Shown: positions 45,593 through 54,405 of the stretch, piece after piece
How the letters are laid out: the number at the start of each line of letters is the position of its first letter
How positions within the stretch are numbered: the first letter of the stretch is position 1
DNA from: Actinopolyspora halophila DSM 43834
GTDB lineage: Bacteria; Actinomycetota; Actinomycetes; Mycobacteriales; Pseudonocardiaceae
Direction: 5' to 3'
Assembly: GCF_000371785.1 (NCBI RefSeq)
Contig: NZ_AQUI01000002.1
Location: 1,405,276 to 1,469,275, forward strand
DNA length: 64,000 nt
Notes under the pieces: generated by a model
What the model saw: only the letters and a program-made list of their open reading frames with translations
What the model was told of the DNA's origin: nothing
The model's database searches: none
Position numbers and translations under genes: made by a program

Positions 45593-46231
45593 GTGAGCGA
45601 CATGCACGTTTTGCTGGTGCACGGATTCGGTGGTTCCGGGCCGTGGCACTGGCAGCAGTGGCTCAGCGGTCGGCTGGCCGAGCGCGATGTCTCGTGTGAG
45701 CTGCCCGCGCTTCCGGACCAGGACCATCCGGAGCTGGACCGGTGGTTGGCCGTGCTGCGCGCGCGGCTGGACAGCGTTCCCGCCGAGGACGAACTGGTGG
45801 TGGCCGCCCATTCGTGTGGAGCGGCGCTCTGGCTGCACCACGCGGCCACCATCGCGGGCAGGGCCAGGCGGGCCGACCGGGTGCTGCTGGTCTCCCCGCC
45901 GGGGCCGGACTGGCGTCACCCCGACGTGCGGGGAGTCGCGCCGTACCCGGTGGATGCTCACGCGCTGCGTCGTGCCGCCGGGTCCACCCGGTTGGTGATC
46001 GGTTCGGGCGACCCGTACCTGTCGGTTCAGGACGGGCACTGGTTGGCGGAGACCCTGCGGGTGGAAATGGACGTGCTCCCGGACGGGGAACACCTCAACA
46101 CCGACGCGGGGTACGGACCCTGGCCCGCCGTGCTGCGCTGGACGCTGCACGGCAGCACTCCGCTGGCGGACAGGTTCGAGACGGAGCCGAACACCTTCGG
46201 CGCTTCGTCCGGTGCTTTCCGGCTGGTGTGA
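45593..46231 (+). CDS. Alpha/beta hydrolase, RBBP9/YdeN-like
   Basis: A 212-residue single-domain serine hydrolase. The N-terminus MHVLLVHGFGGSGPWHWQQW carries the oxyanion-hole HGF. The nucleophile is in VAAHSCGAALWL, Asp in VIGSGDPYLS and His in DGEHLNTDAG. This order and spacing fit the RBBP9/YdeN group of small hydrolases. The substrate is unknown. The GTG at 45593 follows GAGGGG; the upstream extension has no similarity. It is convergent with fdhD, with only 18 bases between the stops. Confidence 0.88.
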   Translation: MSDMHVLLVHGFGGSGPWHWQQWLSGRLAERDVSCELPALPDQDHPELDRWLAVLRARLDSVPAEDELVVAAHSCGAALWLHHAATIAGRARRADRVLLVSPPGPDWRHPDVRGVAPYPVDAHALRRAAGSTRLVIGSGDPYLSVQDGHWLAETLRVEMDVLPDGEHLNTDAGYGPWPAVLRWTLHGSTPLADRFETEPNTFGASSGAFRLV

Positions 46232-46249
46232 GCGCGGCGCTTCCGGGAG

Positions 46250-47095
46250 TCAGCCGGTGGGGACGTTCTCGTCGACGACGAGACGCTCCGCTCCGGTGTA
46301 GACGTTCATCGAGCTTCCGCGCAGGAATCCGACCAGGGTGATTCCCTGCTCCTCGGCGAGTTCGACGGCCAGCGAGGAGGGTGCGGAAACGGCGGCCACG
46401 AACGGGACACCGGCCATGGCCGCCTTCTGCACCAACTCGAAGGACGCCCTCCCCGAGAGCATGAGCACGCTGCCGCGCAGCGGCACGCTCCCGTCGAGCA
46501 GTGCCCTTCCGAGAACCTTGTCCACGGCGTTGTGTCTGCCCACGTCCTCGCGGACGGCGAGCGGTTCTCCGGCTGAGTCGAACAGTCCCGCGCCGTGCAG
46601 GCCTCCGGTGCTGGAGAAGACGTGCTGTGCGGTGCGCAGCCTGTCCGGGAGTTCGACGAGGGTCTCCGCCCGGACCCGCAGCGGGTCCTGCTCGGGGGGA
46701 TGGGCGCTGCGCAGCCGGACCGCGTCGAGCGCGGCCTTGCCGCAGACCCCGCAGGACGAGGTGGTGTAGAAGTTGCGCTCCACCGAGTTGTCCGGCGGTG
46801 GGACTCCGGGAGCCAGCTGGACGTCGAGCACGTTGTAGGTGTTGCGCCCGTCGGGGCCGGGGCTGTCGCAGTAGCGCGCTCCCGCTATGTCGGCGTGGTC
46901 GCCGATCACGCTCTCGGTGAGCAGGAAGCCGTGCGCGAGTTCCACGTCGTGACCGGGGGTGCGCATGGTCACGGTGAGCGGTTTGCCGTCCAGCCGGATC
47001 TCCAGCGGTTCCTCGGCGGCCAGCGTGTCGGGACGGGTGGTCTCGCCGTTCGGGCCGATGCGTCGTACGGGCCTGCGTACCGTGATCCGTCCCAT
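46250..47095 (-). CDS. fdhD: Formate dehydrogenase accessory sulfurtransferase FdhD
   Basis: A 281-residue cytoplasmic protein that transfers sulfur from a cysteine desulfurase to the molybdenum cofactor of formate dehydrogenase. The essential cysteine loop is [16 protein letters not shown]. Other family segments are [53 protein letters not shown] and [19 protein letters not shown]. The ATG at 47095 starts [13 protein letters not shown], as in actinobacterial FdhD. No formate dehydrogenase gene is in the window. Confidence 0.96.
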   Translation of the reverse strand: MGRITVRRPVRRIGPNGETTRPDTLAAEEPLEIRLDGKPLTVTMRTPGHDVELAHGFLLTESVIGDHADIAGARYCDSPGPDGRNTYNVLDVQLAPGVPPPDNSVERNFYTTSSCGVCGKAALDAVRLRSAHPPEQDPLRVRAETLVELPDRLRTAQHVFSSTGGLHGAGLFDSAGEPLAVREDVGRHNAVDKVLGRALLDGSVPLRGSVLMLSGRASFELVQKAAMAGVPFVAAVSAPSSLAVELAEEQGITLVGFLRGSSMNVYTGAERLVVDENVPTG

Positions 47096-47254
47096 GCGGG
47101 TGGGCCTCCCATCCAGCTCTTCGAGCCATCACCGGCGTCGCGGAGGCACAGCATAACTCCCACGTCGTTCACGCGGCGTGTCCGAGGCAAGCCGGGCGGA
47201 CGCTGCGGGGGAGTTCACCGGGAGCGTTCGTGCGGAACACTCCCGGCGCACTGA

Positions 47255-47611
47255 TCACCAGGTGCAGAAGCCGAGCTGTCCCCAGGTCTCGGGGCCGGTG
47301 ATCCCGTCGACCTGCAGGCCGTACCAGCTCTGGAAGTTGATTACCGCTGCCTCGGTCTTCGGGCCGTACGCACCGTCCACGAACAGGTCCGGTCCCTTGA
47401 CCTCGTAGGAGTAGTCGTTCAAAGCGCGCTGCAACGCGACGATCATCTCGGCGTTGTCGCCACGCGAAAAGGTGGGCGGGCACTGCGCGACGGCTGTCAG
47501 CCGAGCAGCGCTCTGCCGGGACTCCTCGGAGCTCTGTGCGGCGGCGGTAGCGGTGGCGGGTGCGAGGACCAGCAGCGGCAGCATGACCGCCAGCGACAGG
47601 ATGCGTCTCAT
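47255..47611 (-). CDS. Secreted peptidoglycan-binding domain protein
   Basis: A 118-residue protein. A Sec signal peptide (MRRILSLAVMLPLLVLAPATATAA) with probable cleavage after ATA-A is followed by a short linker and a PG_binding_1 domain: DNAEMIVALQRALNDYSYEV, VDGAYGPKTEAAVINFQSWYG, VDGITGPETWGQLG. One Cys lies just before the domain and one in the C-terminal FCTW, and they could form a disulfide outside the cell. It has no catalytic domain, so it is probably a wall-binding protein. The ATG at 47611 has GGGAG upstream; an earlier in-frame start would precede the signal peptide. Confidence 0.88.
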   Translation of the reverse strand: MRRILSLAVMLPLLVLAPATATAAAQSSEESRQSAARLTAVAQCPPTFSRGDNAEMIVALQRALNDYSYEVKGPDLFVDGAYGPKTEAAVINFQSWYGLQVDGITGPETWGQLGFCTW

Positions 47612-47835
47612 CGGTTCTCCCAGTTGAGTCGAGATTCCGCCCGACACTGACGATCAGTCGAGCGGACTCGGACTCTAGCGAGGGGATTGCCGGAGCGGAT
47701 CCGCTGTTCGGCCGATTCGACGCGCTCGGGTAGGAGGGTAGGTCCGGAAGTCCGTGTCATCGTGTTCCTCGTTTCCAGCGCCAGCCGGGCCACCGCTGGG
47801 AACTCGATCCCTCGGAACGGTCGGCTACCCCCGAG

Positions 47836-48430
47836 CTCTCGGGATGTCGCGGCAAGATGGACGCTTCCGAGTTCAAGGAGTACATCTTCAGGACGCTGCT
47901 CCTCGAGCATGCCTCGGACCAGTTCGAGGCCGCGCGGGAGCGGCTCCGGGCCATTGAGCGAGAGCGTGGCCGCGATGAGGAGGAGCTCGAAAAGCGGCTG
48001 AACGCGGCCCCTCGCATACACCGACGCGTTCTTCGTGCCGGACCAGGCTCGCTGGTCCTGCCGCTGACCATGTGCACTCCCCGCGTGGGCGCCGCGTTGA
48101 GCACCGCGCTGGTGCAGTTGGAGGTGTACGATCCCTTGCTTGGAGGGAGCGCGGTCCAGCACATCGACTCCACCCGACAGGTGGGCCAGAACAAGTTCTC
48201 GGAGCAGAAGCTGCGGGATCTGATCCGGCATTTCGGCCGGCTACGGCTGCGCAACGAGGACTTCGAGTTCCCGGACCTGCTTGGCGCGGCCTACAAGTTC
48301 CTGATAGGCGAGTTCGCCGACTCAGCCGGCCGGAATGGCGGCGAACACTACACCCCGCGCGCGGTGGTGCGCCTGGTCGAGCCGCGTGAGGGCATCGAAG
48401 TCTACGATCCGTGCTCGAGCTCGGGCTCGG
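47836..48430 (+). pseudogene. Type I restriction-modification methyltransferase (hsdM) remnant
   Basis: The frame from 47857 begins MDASEFKEYIFRTLLLEHASDQFEAARERL, close to HsdM N-terminal sequence, and a few upstream codons (RGK) continue the match. The middle (about residues 52-80) loses similarity in a way that suggests a frameshift. Homology then resumes with QHIDSTRQVGQNKF, SEQKLRDLIRHFGRLRLR, NEDFEFPDLLGAAYKFLIGEF and GGEHYTPRAVVRLVEP. It stops inside motif I at YDPCS. The N-terminal helical region, most of the catalytic domain and the NPPY motif are absent, and no hsdS or hsdR is nearby. It is a dead fragment. Confidence 0.88.
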
Positions 48431-48875
48431 GTGGGCGGACAGCACCGTGATCCTCCTCCAAGGGAGCGGAGAGTGCTCGGTGCAGCTCGGGGTCGGCGTG
48501 CACGGTGGCCGTGGACTTCCACTCCCGGACGGTCCGTGCGAGCACGTTCCAACGCTCGAGTTCAGCAGCGGTTTCGAACGCTCTCGTGAACTCCGCGACG
48601 AACTTCGAACGATCATCCTCCGGAAGGACGTCCGTCGAGAGGAAGGTCTCGCCGAGCAAGTCGGCCATCTCGGATCCGTCCAGGTGGTGCAGCACGTTGC
48701 GCATCGTGCGCGCGGCGGTGGTCGCTCCTTCCGCGGCCGACGTCACGTCCTCCTCCTGAAGGAGAAGCAGCGGGGCCTTACCCCGCCGATGAACACGAAC
48801 GGCTCCGCGCTCGGCCCGTTCCGCCACGGAGCGTGGGTCACGCTGCAACTCGCTCCACTGCACTTCGGTAGTCAC
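48402..48875 (-). CDS. Antitoxin-like protein: Phd/YefM-like N-terminus, DUF6247-like C-terminus
   Basis: A 157-residue protein. Residues 1-48 (VQWSELQRDPRSVAERAERG, VRVHRRGKAPLLLLQEED) resemble Phd/YefM antitoxins. The second half (LPEDDRSKFVAEFTRAFETA, ELERWNVLARTVREWKSTA, ADPELHRAL) resembles the DUF6247 family often encoded beside RelE-like toxins. No toxin gene is adjacent. The 3' end overlaps the hsdM remnant by about 29 bases on the opposite strand, so this gene or its inserting segment probably cut hsdM short. Family assignments are from memory. Confidence 0.65.
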   Translation of the reverse strand: MTTEVQWSELQRDPRSVAERAERGAVRVHRRGKAPLLLLQEEDVTSAAEGATTAARTMRNVLHHLDGSEMADLLGETFLSTDVLPEDDRSKFVAEFTRAFETAAELERWNVLARTVREWKSTATVHADPELHRALSAPLEEDHGAVRPPEPELEHGS

Positions 48876-48934
48876 ACCCGAATTGTGAACCAGTTCCGAA
48901 CCTCTCGTGCTCGGAGGAGTTCACGGCACGTCGC

Positions 48935-49612
48935 TCACGGCCACGGGCCGAGTTCGGGGAGCGGGCCGTCGCCGCTCGGCTCCTGCTGCGGCGTGCGCCC
49001 CGCCAGCCAACACGCGATCGAGTGACAAGATCCCTCGATCTTGTGAGTCGGGGAGCTGCCCACCTCCCACGTCCGGTCCAGCTCCCGCGGGGCGAGCACC
49101 ACCTCGGAGCCCGCCAGCCGTGGCAGCAGGAAATCGATCGCGTGGGCGCAGAACTCGGACGACCAGCTCTGCTCGGTCCGGTCGAGATCGAGGTCGAGCA
49201 TGTGTATCTCCAGTTCGCGCCAGCGGCACAGCACCAGGTCGGCGACGGTGCCGTCGCGGAAGCGCACCGGCCGCTGCCAGTCCTGCTCGGCCACCGAGTC
49301 CCAGACGATCTCCAGCTGCGCGTGCGAGGTGGCCAGCTGCTGCACCAGCCCGATCGCGTCCTGGTGCGCGTCGCGCTCGATCGCCTCGTCCCGGTCGCCG
49401 TCGGGGTACGGGTCCACCAGCTCCCCGCGTCCCGCGGCGCTGGTCATGTTCGCCAGCGAGATCGCGTTGTTGGCCAGATGAGCGACCACGTGCGCGCGGG
49501 ACCAACCGGGCAGTCTGGACCCGGCATGGAAATCCTCGGGTTCCAGCTCGCTGACCAGGTCCAACAGTTCGTGATGACCTTCCCTTACCCGGTCGAGAAC
49601 GGCTTCGTTCAT
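48935..49612 (-). CDS. Mycothiol-dependent maleylpyruvate isomerase-like (DinB-fold) protein
   Basis: A 225-residue protein of the MDMPI_N/DinB-like four-helix family. The characteristic segments are GSRLPGWSRAHVVAHLANNA, with the metal-binding His region, and WRELEIHMLDLDLD further on. The C-terminal part (RLAGSEVVLAPRELDRTWEVG) is the MDMPI_C-like domain. The reaction is uncertain; relatives use mycothiol in isomerase or transferase reactions. The ATG at 49612 starts MNEAVLDRVREGHHELLD; a GTG at 49633 is an alternative. It is divergent from valS. Confidence 0.85.
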   Translation of the reverse strand: MNEAVLDRVREGHHELLDLVSELEPEDFHAGSRLPGWSRAHVVAHLANNAISLANMTSAAGRGELVDPYPDGDRDEAIERDAHQDAIGLVQQLATSHAQLEIVWDSVAEQDWQRPVRFRDGTVADLVLCRWRELEIHMLDLDLDRTEQSWSSEFCAHAIDFLLPRLAGSEVVLAPRELDRTWEVGSSPTHKIEGSCHSIACWLAGRTPQQEPSGDGPLPELGPWP

Positions 49613-49699
49613 GGTTCGCGGGCCGCCTTCCACGCTCGGATCCGCCGTTGAGGCCTAGCACCGTACAAGCATGCCCGACGGGGTTCGTAGAATCCCGGT

Positions 49700-52351
49700 G
49701 TGACACAGACCAGCCCAGCAGCACAGCCCCGTGAACTTCCGTCGACCTGGAACCCGGCCGACGTAGAGGCCGAGCTGTACCAGCGCTGGGTAGACGCCGG
49801 CTACTTCGAGGCGGACCCCCACAGCGATCGTCCGCCGTTCTCGCTCGTCATCCCCCCGCCGAACGTGACGGGGAGCCTGCACATCGGCCACGCGTTCGAG
49901 CACACGCTGATGGACCTGCTCACGCGGCGCCGCAGGATGCAGGGCTACGAGGCGCTCTGGCTGCCCGGCATGGACCACGCCAGCATCGCCGTCCAGGCGT
50001 TGGTCGAGCGCCAGCTGCAGGACGAGGGCATCGACCACCGCGAGCTCGGTCGGGAGAAGTTCCTCGAACGGGTGTGGCAGTGGAAGGAGCAGCACGGCGG
50101 GGCGATCCTGTCCCAGATGCGCCGCCTCGGTGACGGGGTGGACTGGAGCCGCGAACGATTCACCATGGACGCGGGCCTGTCCAGAGCCGTCAACACGATG
50201 TTCAAGCGCCTCTACGAGGACGGGTTGATCTACCGCGCGGAACAGCTGGTCAACTGGTCGCCGGATATGCGCACCGCGATCTCGGACATCGAGGTCGAGC
50301 ACCGCGAGGTCGAGGGCGAGCTCGTGACGATGCGCTACGGCGACGGCGAATCGGCCCTGGAAGTGGCCACCACGCGGGTGGAGACCATGCTCGGTGACAC
50401 GGCCGTGGCCGTGCACCCGGAGGACGAGCGCTACAAGCACCTGATCGGCACGGAGATCGAACTGCCGCTGGCCGGACGCGGCATCCCGATCGTGGCCGAC
50501 GAGCACGTCGATCCCGAGTTCGGCAGCGGTGCGGTCAAGGTCACTCCGGCGCACGATCCCAACGACTTCGAGATCGGGCGCCGCCACGACCTGCCGATGC
50601 CGACCGTCATGGACGAACGCGGGCGCATCGCCGACACGGGCACCCGGTTCGACGGCATGGACCGCTTCGAGGCGCGCGAGGCCGTGCGCGAGGCGCTGCG
50701 CGCGGAGGGGCGCATCGTCGCCGAGAAGCGTCCCTACACGCACAGCGTCGGGCACAGCTCCCGCTCCAAGGAGCCGATCGAGCCCCGCCTGTCCATGCAG
50801 TGGTTCGTCAAGGTCGGCCCGCTGGCCAAAGCGGCGGGCGACGCCGTGCGCGACGGCCGCGTCGAGGTGCACCCGCCGGAACTGGCCAAGCGCTACTTCG
50901 ACTGGATCGACAACCTGCACGACTGGGCGATCTCCAGGCAGATGTGGTGGGGCCACCGCATTCCGATCTGGTACGGCCCGAACGGCGAGGTCGTCTGCGT
51001 CGGGCCGGACGAGCGCCCCCCGGAGGGCGAGGGGTGGCGCCAGGACGAGGACGTGCTGGACACGTGGTTCTCCTCCGGGCTGTGGCCGTTCTCCACGATG
51101 GGCTGGCCCGACGACACGCCGGACCTGCGCAAGTTCTACCCGACGAGCGTGCTGGTCACCGGCTACGACATCCTGTTCTTCTGGGTCGCCCGGATGATGA
51201 TGCTCGGTCTCTACGGCATGTCCGACCGTGCGCCGGAGGAGGCGGTGCCGTTCCGCAGGATCGCGCTGCACGGCATCGTCCGGGACAAGCACGGCAAGAA
51301 GATGTCGAAGTCCTCCGGAAACACCGTCGACCCGTTGCAGTGGATCGACACCTACGGCACCGACGCCGTGCGCTTCACCCTGGCCAGGGGCGCCAACCCC
51401 GGTGCGGACGCGCCGATGAGCGACGAGTGGGTCGCCGGGGCGCGCAGCTTCGTGACCAAGCTGTTCAACGCGACCAAGTTCGCGCTCGGCAAGGAGGCCT
51501 TCGCTCCCGAGCGGCTGCCGGCCAGGGAGACGCTGACCGACGCCGACCGCTGGATCCTCGACCGCTGCGACGCGCTGGTCACCGAGGTGGACGAGCTCCT
51601 GGAGGACTTCCAGTTCGCCAAGTCCGTCGAGGCGCTGTACCACTTCACCTGGGACGAGTTCTGCGACTGGTACGTGGAGCTGTCCAAGGTCCAGCTCGAC
51701 GAGGGCGGCGAGCGGGCCGAGTCGACCAGGGCGGTGCTCGGCCACGTCCTGGACGTGCTGCTGCGCCTGTTGCACCCGACGGTTCCCTTCGTCACCGAGG
51801 CGCTGTGGACGGCGCTGACCGGGCGGGAGTCCGTCGTGATCGCCGAGTGGCCGACCCCGGAGGGCACCCCGGCGGACACGGCGGCCGCCGAGCGGATCGA
51901 CGCGGTCCGTAGGCTGGTCACCGAGATCCGTCGGTTCCGGGCCGACCAGGGGCTGAAACCGAACCAGAAGGTAGCGGCCGAGCTGGACGGGATCGAGTCG
52001 GTCGGCATCGCCGAGCACGCGGCCGCGATCCGCACGTTGGCCAAGCTCACCGAGCCGGGGACCGACTTCAGCGCCTCCTCCTCGATGCGGGTGGGCCTGC
52101 AGGACGGTGAGGTCACCGTGGGGGTCGACCTCTCGGGAACCGTCGACATCGCCGCCGAGCGCAACCGTCTCGCGAAGGACCTGGAGACGGCCGAGAAGGA
52201 ACTGGCCGGAACCGAGCAGAAACTGAACAACCCGTCGTTCACCGAGAAGGCTCCCGCGGAGGTCGTGGACAAGATCCGCTCCCGGCGGGAGAGTGCGCTC
52301 GCCGAGATCGAGCGCATCAACACCCGGCTGGAGTCGCTTCCGGAGGCGTGA
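49700..52351 (+). CDS. valS: Valyl-tRNA synthetase
   Basis: An 883-residue class I synthetase that charges tRNA-Val. The ATP-binding motif HIGHA is at about residue 62 within [19 protein letters not shown], and KMSKS is at about 534. The editing CP1 domain lies at about 190-340 with [20 protein letters not shown]. The anticodon-binding domain and a C-terminal coiled coil ([20 protein letters not shown]) complete it. The GTG at 49700 has no clear Shine-Dalgarno sequence and may be translated from a leaderless message. No T-box is visible in the short upstream gap. It leads into folC. Confidence 0.97.
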   Translation: MTQTSPAAQPRELPSTWNPADVEAELYQRWVDAGYFEADPHSDRPPFSLVIPPPNVTGSLHIGHAFEHTLMDLLTRRRRMQGYEALWLPGMDHASIAVQALVERQLQDEGIDHRELGREKFLERVWQWKEQHGGAILSQMRRLGDGVDWSRERFTMDAGLSRAVNTMFKRLYEDGLIYRAEQLVNWSPDMRTAISDIEVEHREVEGELVTMRYGDGESALEVATTRVETMLGDTAVAVHPEDERYKHLIGTEIELPLAGRGIPIVADEHVDPEFGSGAVKVTPAHDPNDFEIGRRHDLPMPTVMDERGRIADTGTRFDGMDRFEAREAVREALRAEGRIVAEKRPYTHSVGHSSRSKEPIEPRLSMQWFVKVGPLAKAAGDAVRDGRVEVHPPELAKRYFDWIDNLHDWAISRQMWWGHRIPIWYGPNGEVVCVGPDERPPEGEGWRQDEDVLDTWFSSGLWPFSTMGWPDDTPDLRKFYPTSVLVTGYDILFFWVARMMMLGLYGMSDRAPEEAVPFRRIALHGIVRDKHGKKMSKSSGNTVDPLQWIDTYGTDAVRFTLARGANPGADAPMSDEWVAGARSFVTKLFNATKFALGKEAFAPERLPARETLTDADRWILDRCDALVTEVDELLEDFQFAKSVEALYHFTWDEFCDWYVELSKVQLDEGGERAESTRAVLGHVLDVLLRLLHPTVPFVTEALWTALTGRESVVIAEWPTPEGTPADTAAAERIDAVRRLVTEIRRFRADQGLKPNQKVAAELDGIESVGIAEHAAAIRTLAKLTEPGTDFSASSSMRVGLQDGEVTVGVDLSGTVDIAAERNRLAKDLETAEKELAGTEQKLNNPSFTEKAPAEVVDKIRSRRESALAEIERINTRLESLPEA

Positions 52352-52406
52352 GCGTGTCGTGGTGCGGGAACCGGACGGTACCCGCACCGGGAGGAGAGTG
52401 TTATTC

Positions 52407-53774
52407 GTGGCCGACTCCGAGCCCGGCGAGCTGCAGGAACTGCGGGTCGTCGAGTCCGAGCTCAACGAGCGCTGGCCGGAAACCAAGATCGAGCCCTCCC
52501 TGGAGCGGATCAGGGCGCTGACCGATCTGCTGGCCGAGCCGCAGCGGGGGTATCCGGTCGTGCACGTCGCGGGGACCAACGGGAAGTCCTCGACGGCGCG
52601 GATGGTCGACGCGCTGATGACTCGGATCGGGTTGCGCGTCGGGCGCTACAGCAGCCCGCACCTGCAGCTGGTCACCGAGCGGATCAACATCGACGGAGGC
52701 CCGATCAGCCCCAGCGCCTACGTCGAGGCCTACCGGGACATCGCCCCCTACGTCTCCATCGTGGACTCCAACAGCGAGATCCCGATGAGCAAGTTCGAGG
52801 TGCTGACCGGCATGGCCTTCGCGGCCTTCGCCGAGGCCCCGGTGGAGACCGCGGTGCTGGAGGTCGGGCTCGGGGGCGGTTGGGACGCGACCAACGTGGC
52901 CGATGCCCAGGTGGCCGTGCTGTGCCCGGTCTCCCTGGACCACGCCGAGTACCTCGGGTCCGACATCGCAGAGATCGCCGCGGAGAAGGCCGGGATCATC
53001 AAGCAGGACTCCGTGGTGGTGATGGCCTCCCAGTCCCAGGAGGCGCAGGACCCCATCCTGCGCAAGGTCGCGGAGATGGACGCGACGGTCGCGCGTCAGG
53101 GCCAGGAGTTCGGCGTGCTGGAGCGCACCGTCGCCGTGGGCGGGCAGATGCTGCGGTTGCAGGGACTCAGCGGGGTCTACGAGGACGTCTTCCTCCCGGT
53201 CCACGGGGAGCACCAGGCCCACAACGCCGCGCTCGCGCTCGCCTCGGTCGAGGCTTTCTTCGGTGCCGGGTCGGAGCGGCAGCTCGACATCGAGCAGGTC
53301 AGGGACGCTTTCGCCGGGGTGGTGACCCCGGGCAGGCTCGAACGGGTCCGTACCGCGCCCACCGTGCTGGTCGACGCCGCGCACAACCCGCACGGCGCGC
53401 GGGCGCTGGCCGACGCGGTCAGCGCCGAGTTCTCGTTCCGCAGGCTGGTCGGTGTCGTCGGCGTCATGGCCGACAAGGACGCGAGGGGCATCCTCACCGA
53501 ACTGGAGCAGGTGATCGAGGAGCTCGTCGTCACTCGCAACTCCGCTCCGCGCTCCATGGAGCCCGACGACCTCGCCGCGCTGGCCGAGGAGCTGTTCGGC
53601 AGGGACCGGGTGCACGTCGAACCCCGGCTGGACGATGCCGTGGCGTCCGCGATCAGTCTCGCCGAGCACACCAGCGATCCGAGCGACTCCATCTCGGGAG
53701 CCGGGATCGTGATCACCGGTTCGGTGGTGACGGCGGGTGAGGCACGCGCCCTGTTCGGCAAGGAGCCGGTGTGA
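52407..53774 (+). CDS. folC: Folylpolyglutamate synthase / dihydrofolate synthase
   Basis: A 455-residue Mur-ligase-type enzyme that adds glutamate to folates. The P-loop is HVAGTNGKSSTARMVDALM, followed by RVGRYSSPHLQLVTERINIDG and ETAVLEVGLGGGWDATN. The C-terminal domain includes TVLVDAAHNPHGARAL and VVGVMADKDARGIL. The GTG at 52407 is favoured because GGAGGAG ends ten bases before it; a GTG at 52398 is too close to that box. It overlaps the DUF4233 gene by four bases, so the two are coupled. Confidence 0.95.
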   Translation: MADSEPGELQELRVVESELNERWPETKIEPSLERIRALTDLLAEPQRGYPVVHVAGTNGKSSTARMVDALMTRIGLRVGRYSSPHLQLVTERINIDGGPISPSAYVEAYRDIAPYVSIVDSNSEIPMSKFEVLTGMAFAAFAEAPVETAVLEVGLGGGWDATNVADAQVAVLCPVSLDHAEYLGSDIAEIAAEKAGIIKQDSVVVMASQSQEAQDPILRKVAEMDATVARQGQEFGVLERTVAVGGQMLRLQGLSGVYEDVFLPVHGEHQAHNAALALASVEAFFGAGSERQLDIEQVRDAFAGVVTPGRLERVRTAPTVLVDAAHNPHGARALADAVSAEFSFRRLVGVVGVMADKDARGILTELEQVIEELVVTRNSAPRSMEPDDLAALAEELFGRDRVHVEPRLDDAVASAISLAEHTSDPSDSISGAGIVITGSVVTAGEARALFGKEPV

Positions 53775-54232
53775 ACGAGGGGCACGCGGACGACGCGGAG
53801 GAGGCCGAACCCCGTCGGGGACTTCCGGAGGCTCCCGAGGAGGTGCGTGACCCGTGGAAGGGGTTGCGCGGTGTCATGGCGGGAACTCTGGTTCTCGAGT
53901 TCATAGTGTTCGGGCTCGCGCTGCCGGTCGTCTGGCAACTCGGGTCCGGCGCGAGCAGCGTCGGCTTCGCCGTGGTGGTCGTGCTGACCGTGCTGCAGCT
54001 GTTCGCGGCGTTCGTGCAGCGCCGTCGCTGGGGACTCGGCGCGGCGCTGGTGTTGCAGCTGTGCATGATCGGGTGTTTCCTCGTGCACCCGGCCATCGGG
54101 ATCATGGGGTTGATCTTCGCCGGGGTCTGGGGCTACATGCTGTACCTGCGGCACGACGTGGCCAAGCGGATGCGCGAGGGGAGGTTGGCCGATCAGCTCG
54201 GCCATCCTCCCGGGCATCCACCGCAGCGGTGA
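53771..54232 (+). CDS. DUF4233 membrane protein
   Basis: A 153-residue protein. About 28 acidic N-terminal residues are followed by DPWKGLRGVMAGTLVLEFIV and four hydrophobic helices, then a cytoplasmic HDVAKRMREGRLADQ tail. DUF4233 genes follow folC in many actinobacteria (Rv2446c), and the function is unknown. It starts within the folC stop (GTGA) and is translationally coupled to it. A partial repeat copy lies 84 bases downstream, in the orientation of the convergent dehydrogenase gene. Confidence 0.88.
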   Translation: MNEGHADDAEEAEPRRGLPEAPEEVRDPWKGLRGVMAGTLVLEFIVFGLALPVVWQLGSGASSVGFAVVVVLTVLQLFAAFVQRRRWGLGAALVLQLCMIGCFLVHPAIGIMGLIFAGVWGYMLYLRHDVAKRMREGRLADQLGHPPGHPPQR

Positions 54233-54315
54233 GGTCGTACGGCAGCGGGTTCCCGTCGTGGTTTCGCCCGCTGTCCGGGGGTGCGCCGGCGCCACCCGCT
54301 CGACTGATGCGGAGA

Positions 54316-54367
54316 GCGTCCCCCCGAGTTCGGGGCACCCGCTCACGAGCAGGCGGGAGACTCCGCC
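54316..54367 (-). repeat. Dispersed 3'-end repeat, partial copy C
   Basis: Read on the minus strand, this segment matches the centre of copies A and B: GGCGGAGTCTCCCGC, then CGTGAGCGGGTGCCCCGA and CTCGGG. It lies about 39 bases past the stop of the minus-strand dehydrogenase gene, again in sense orientation. Both flanks of the full repeat are missing or diverged. Confidence 0.65.
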
Positions 54368-54405
54368 GAGGTGAGCAGCCCGCCGACCGAAGCGGAAATC
54401 CGCGG

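Noticed and set aside
49634-49699. T-box riboswitch before valS
   Set aside because: The gap is only 66 bases and lacks T-box elements.
49655-52579. Open frame of 974 codons antisense to valS
   Set aside because: A shadow frame of a clear synthetase gene; composition is repetitive Arg/Val/Leu/Gly without domain structure.
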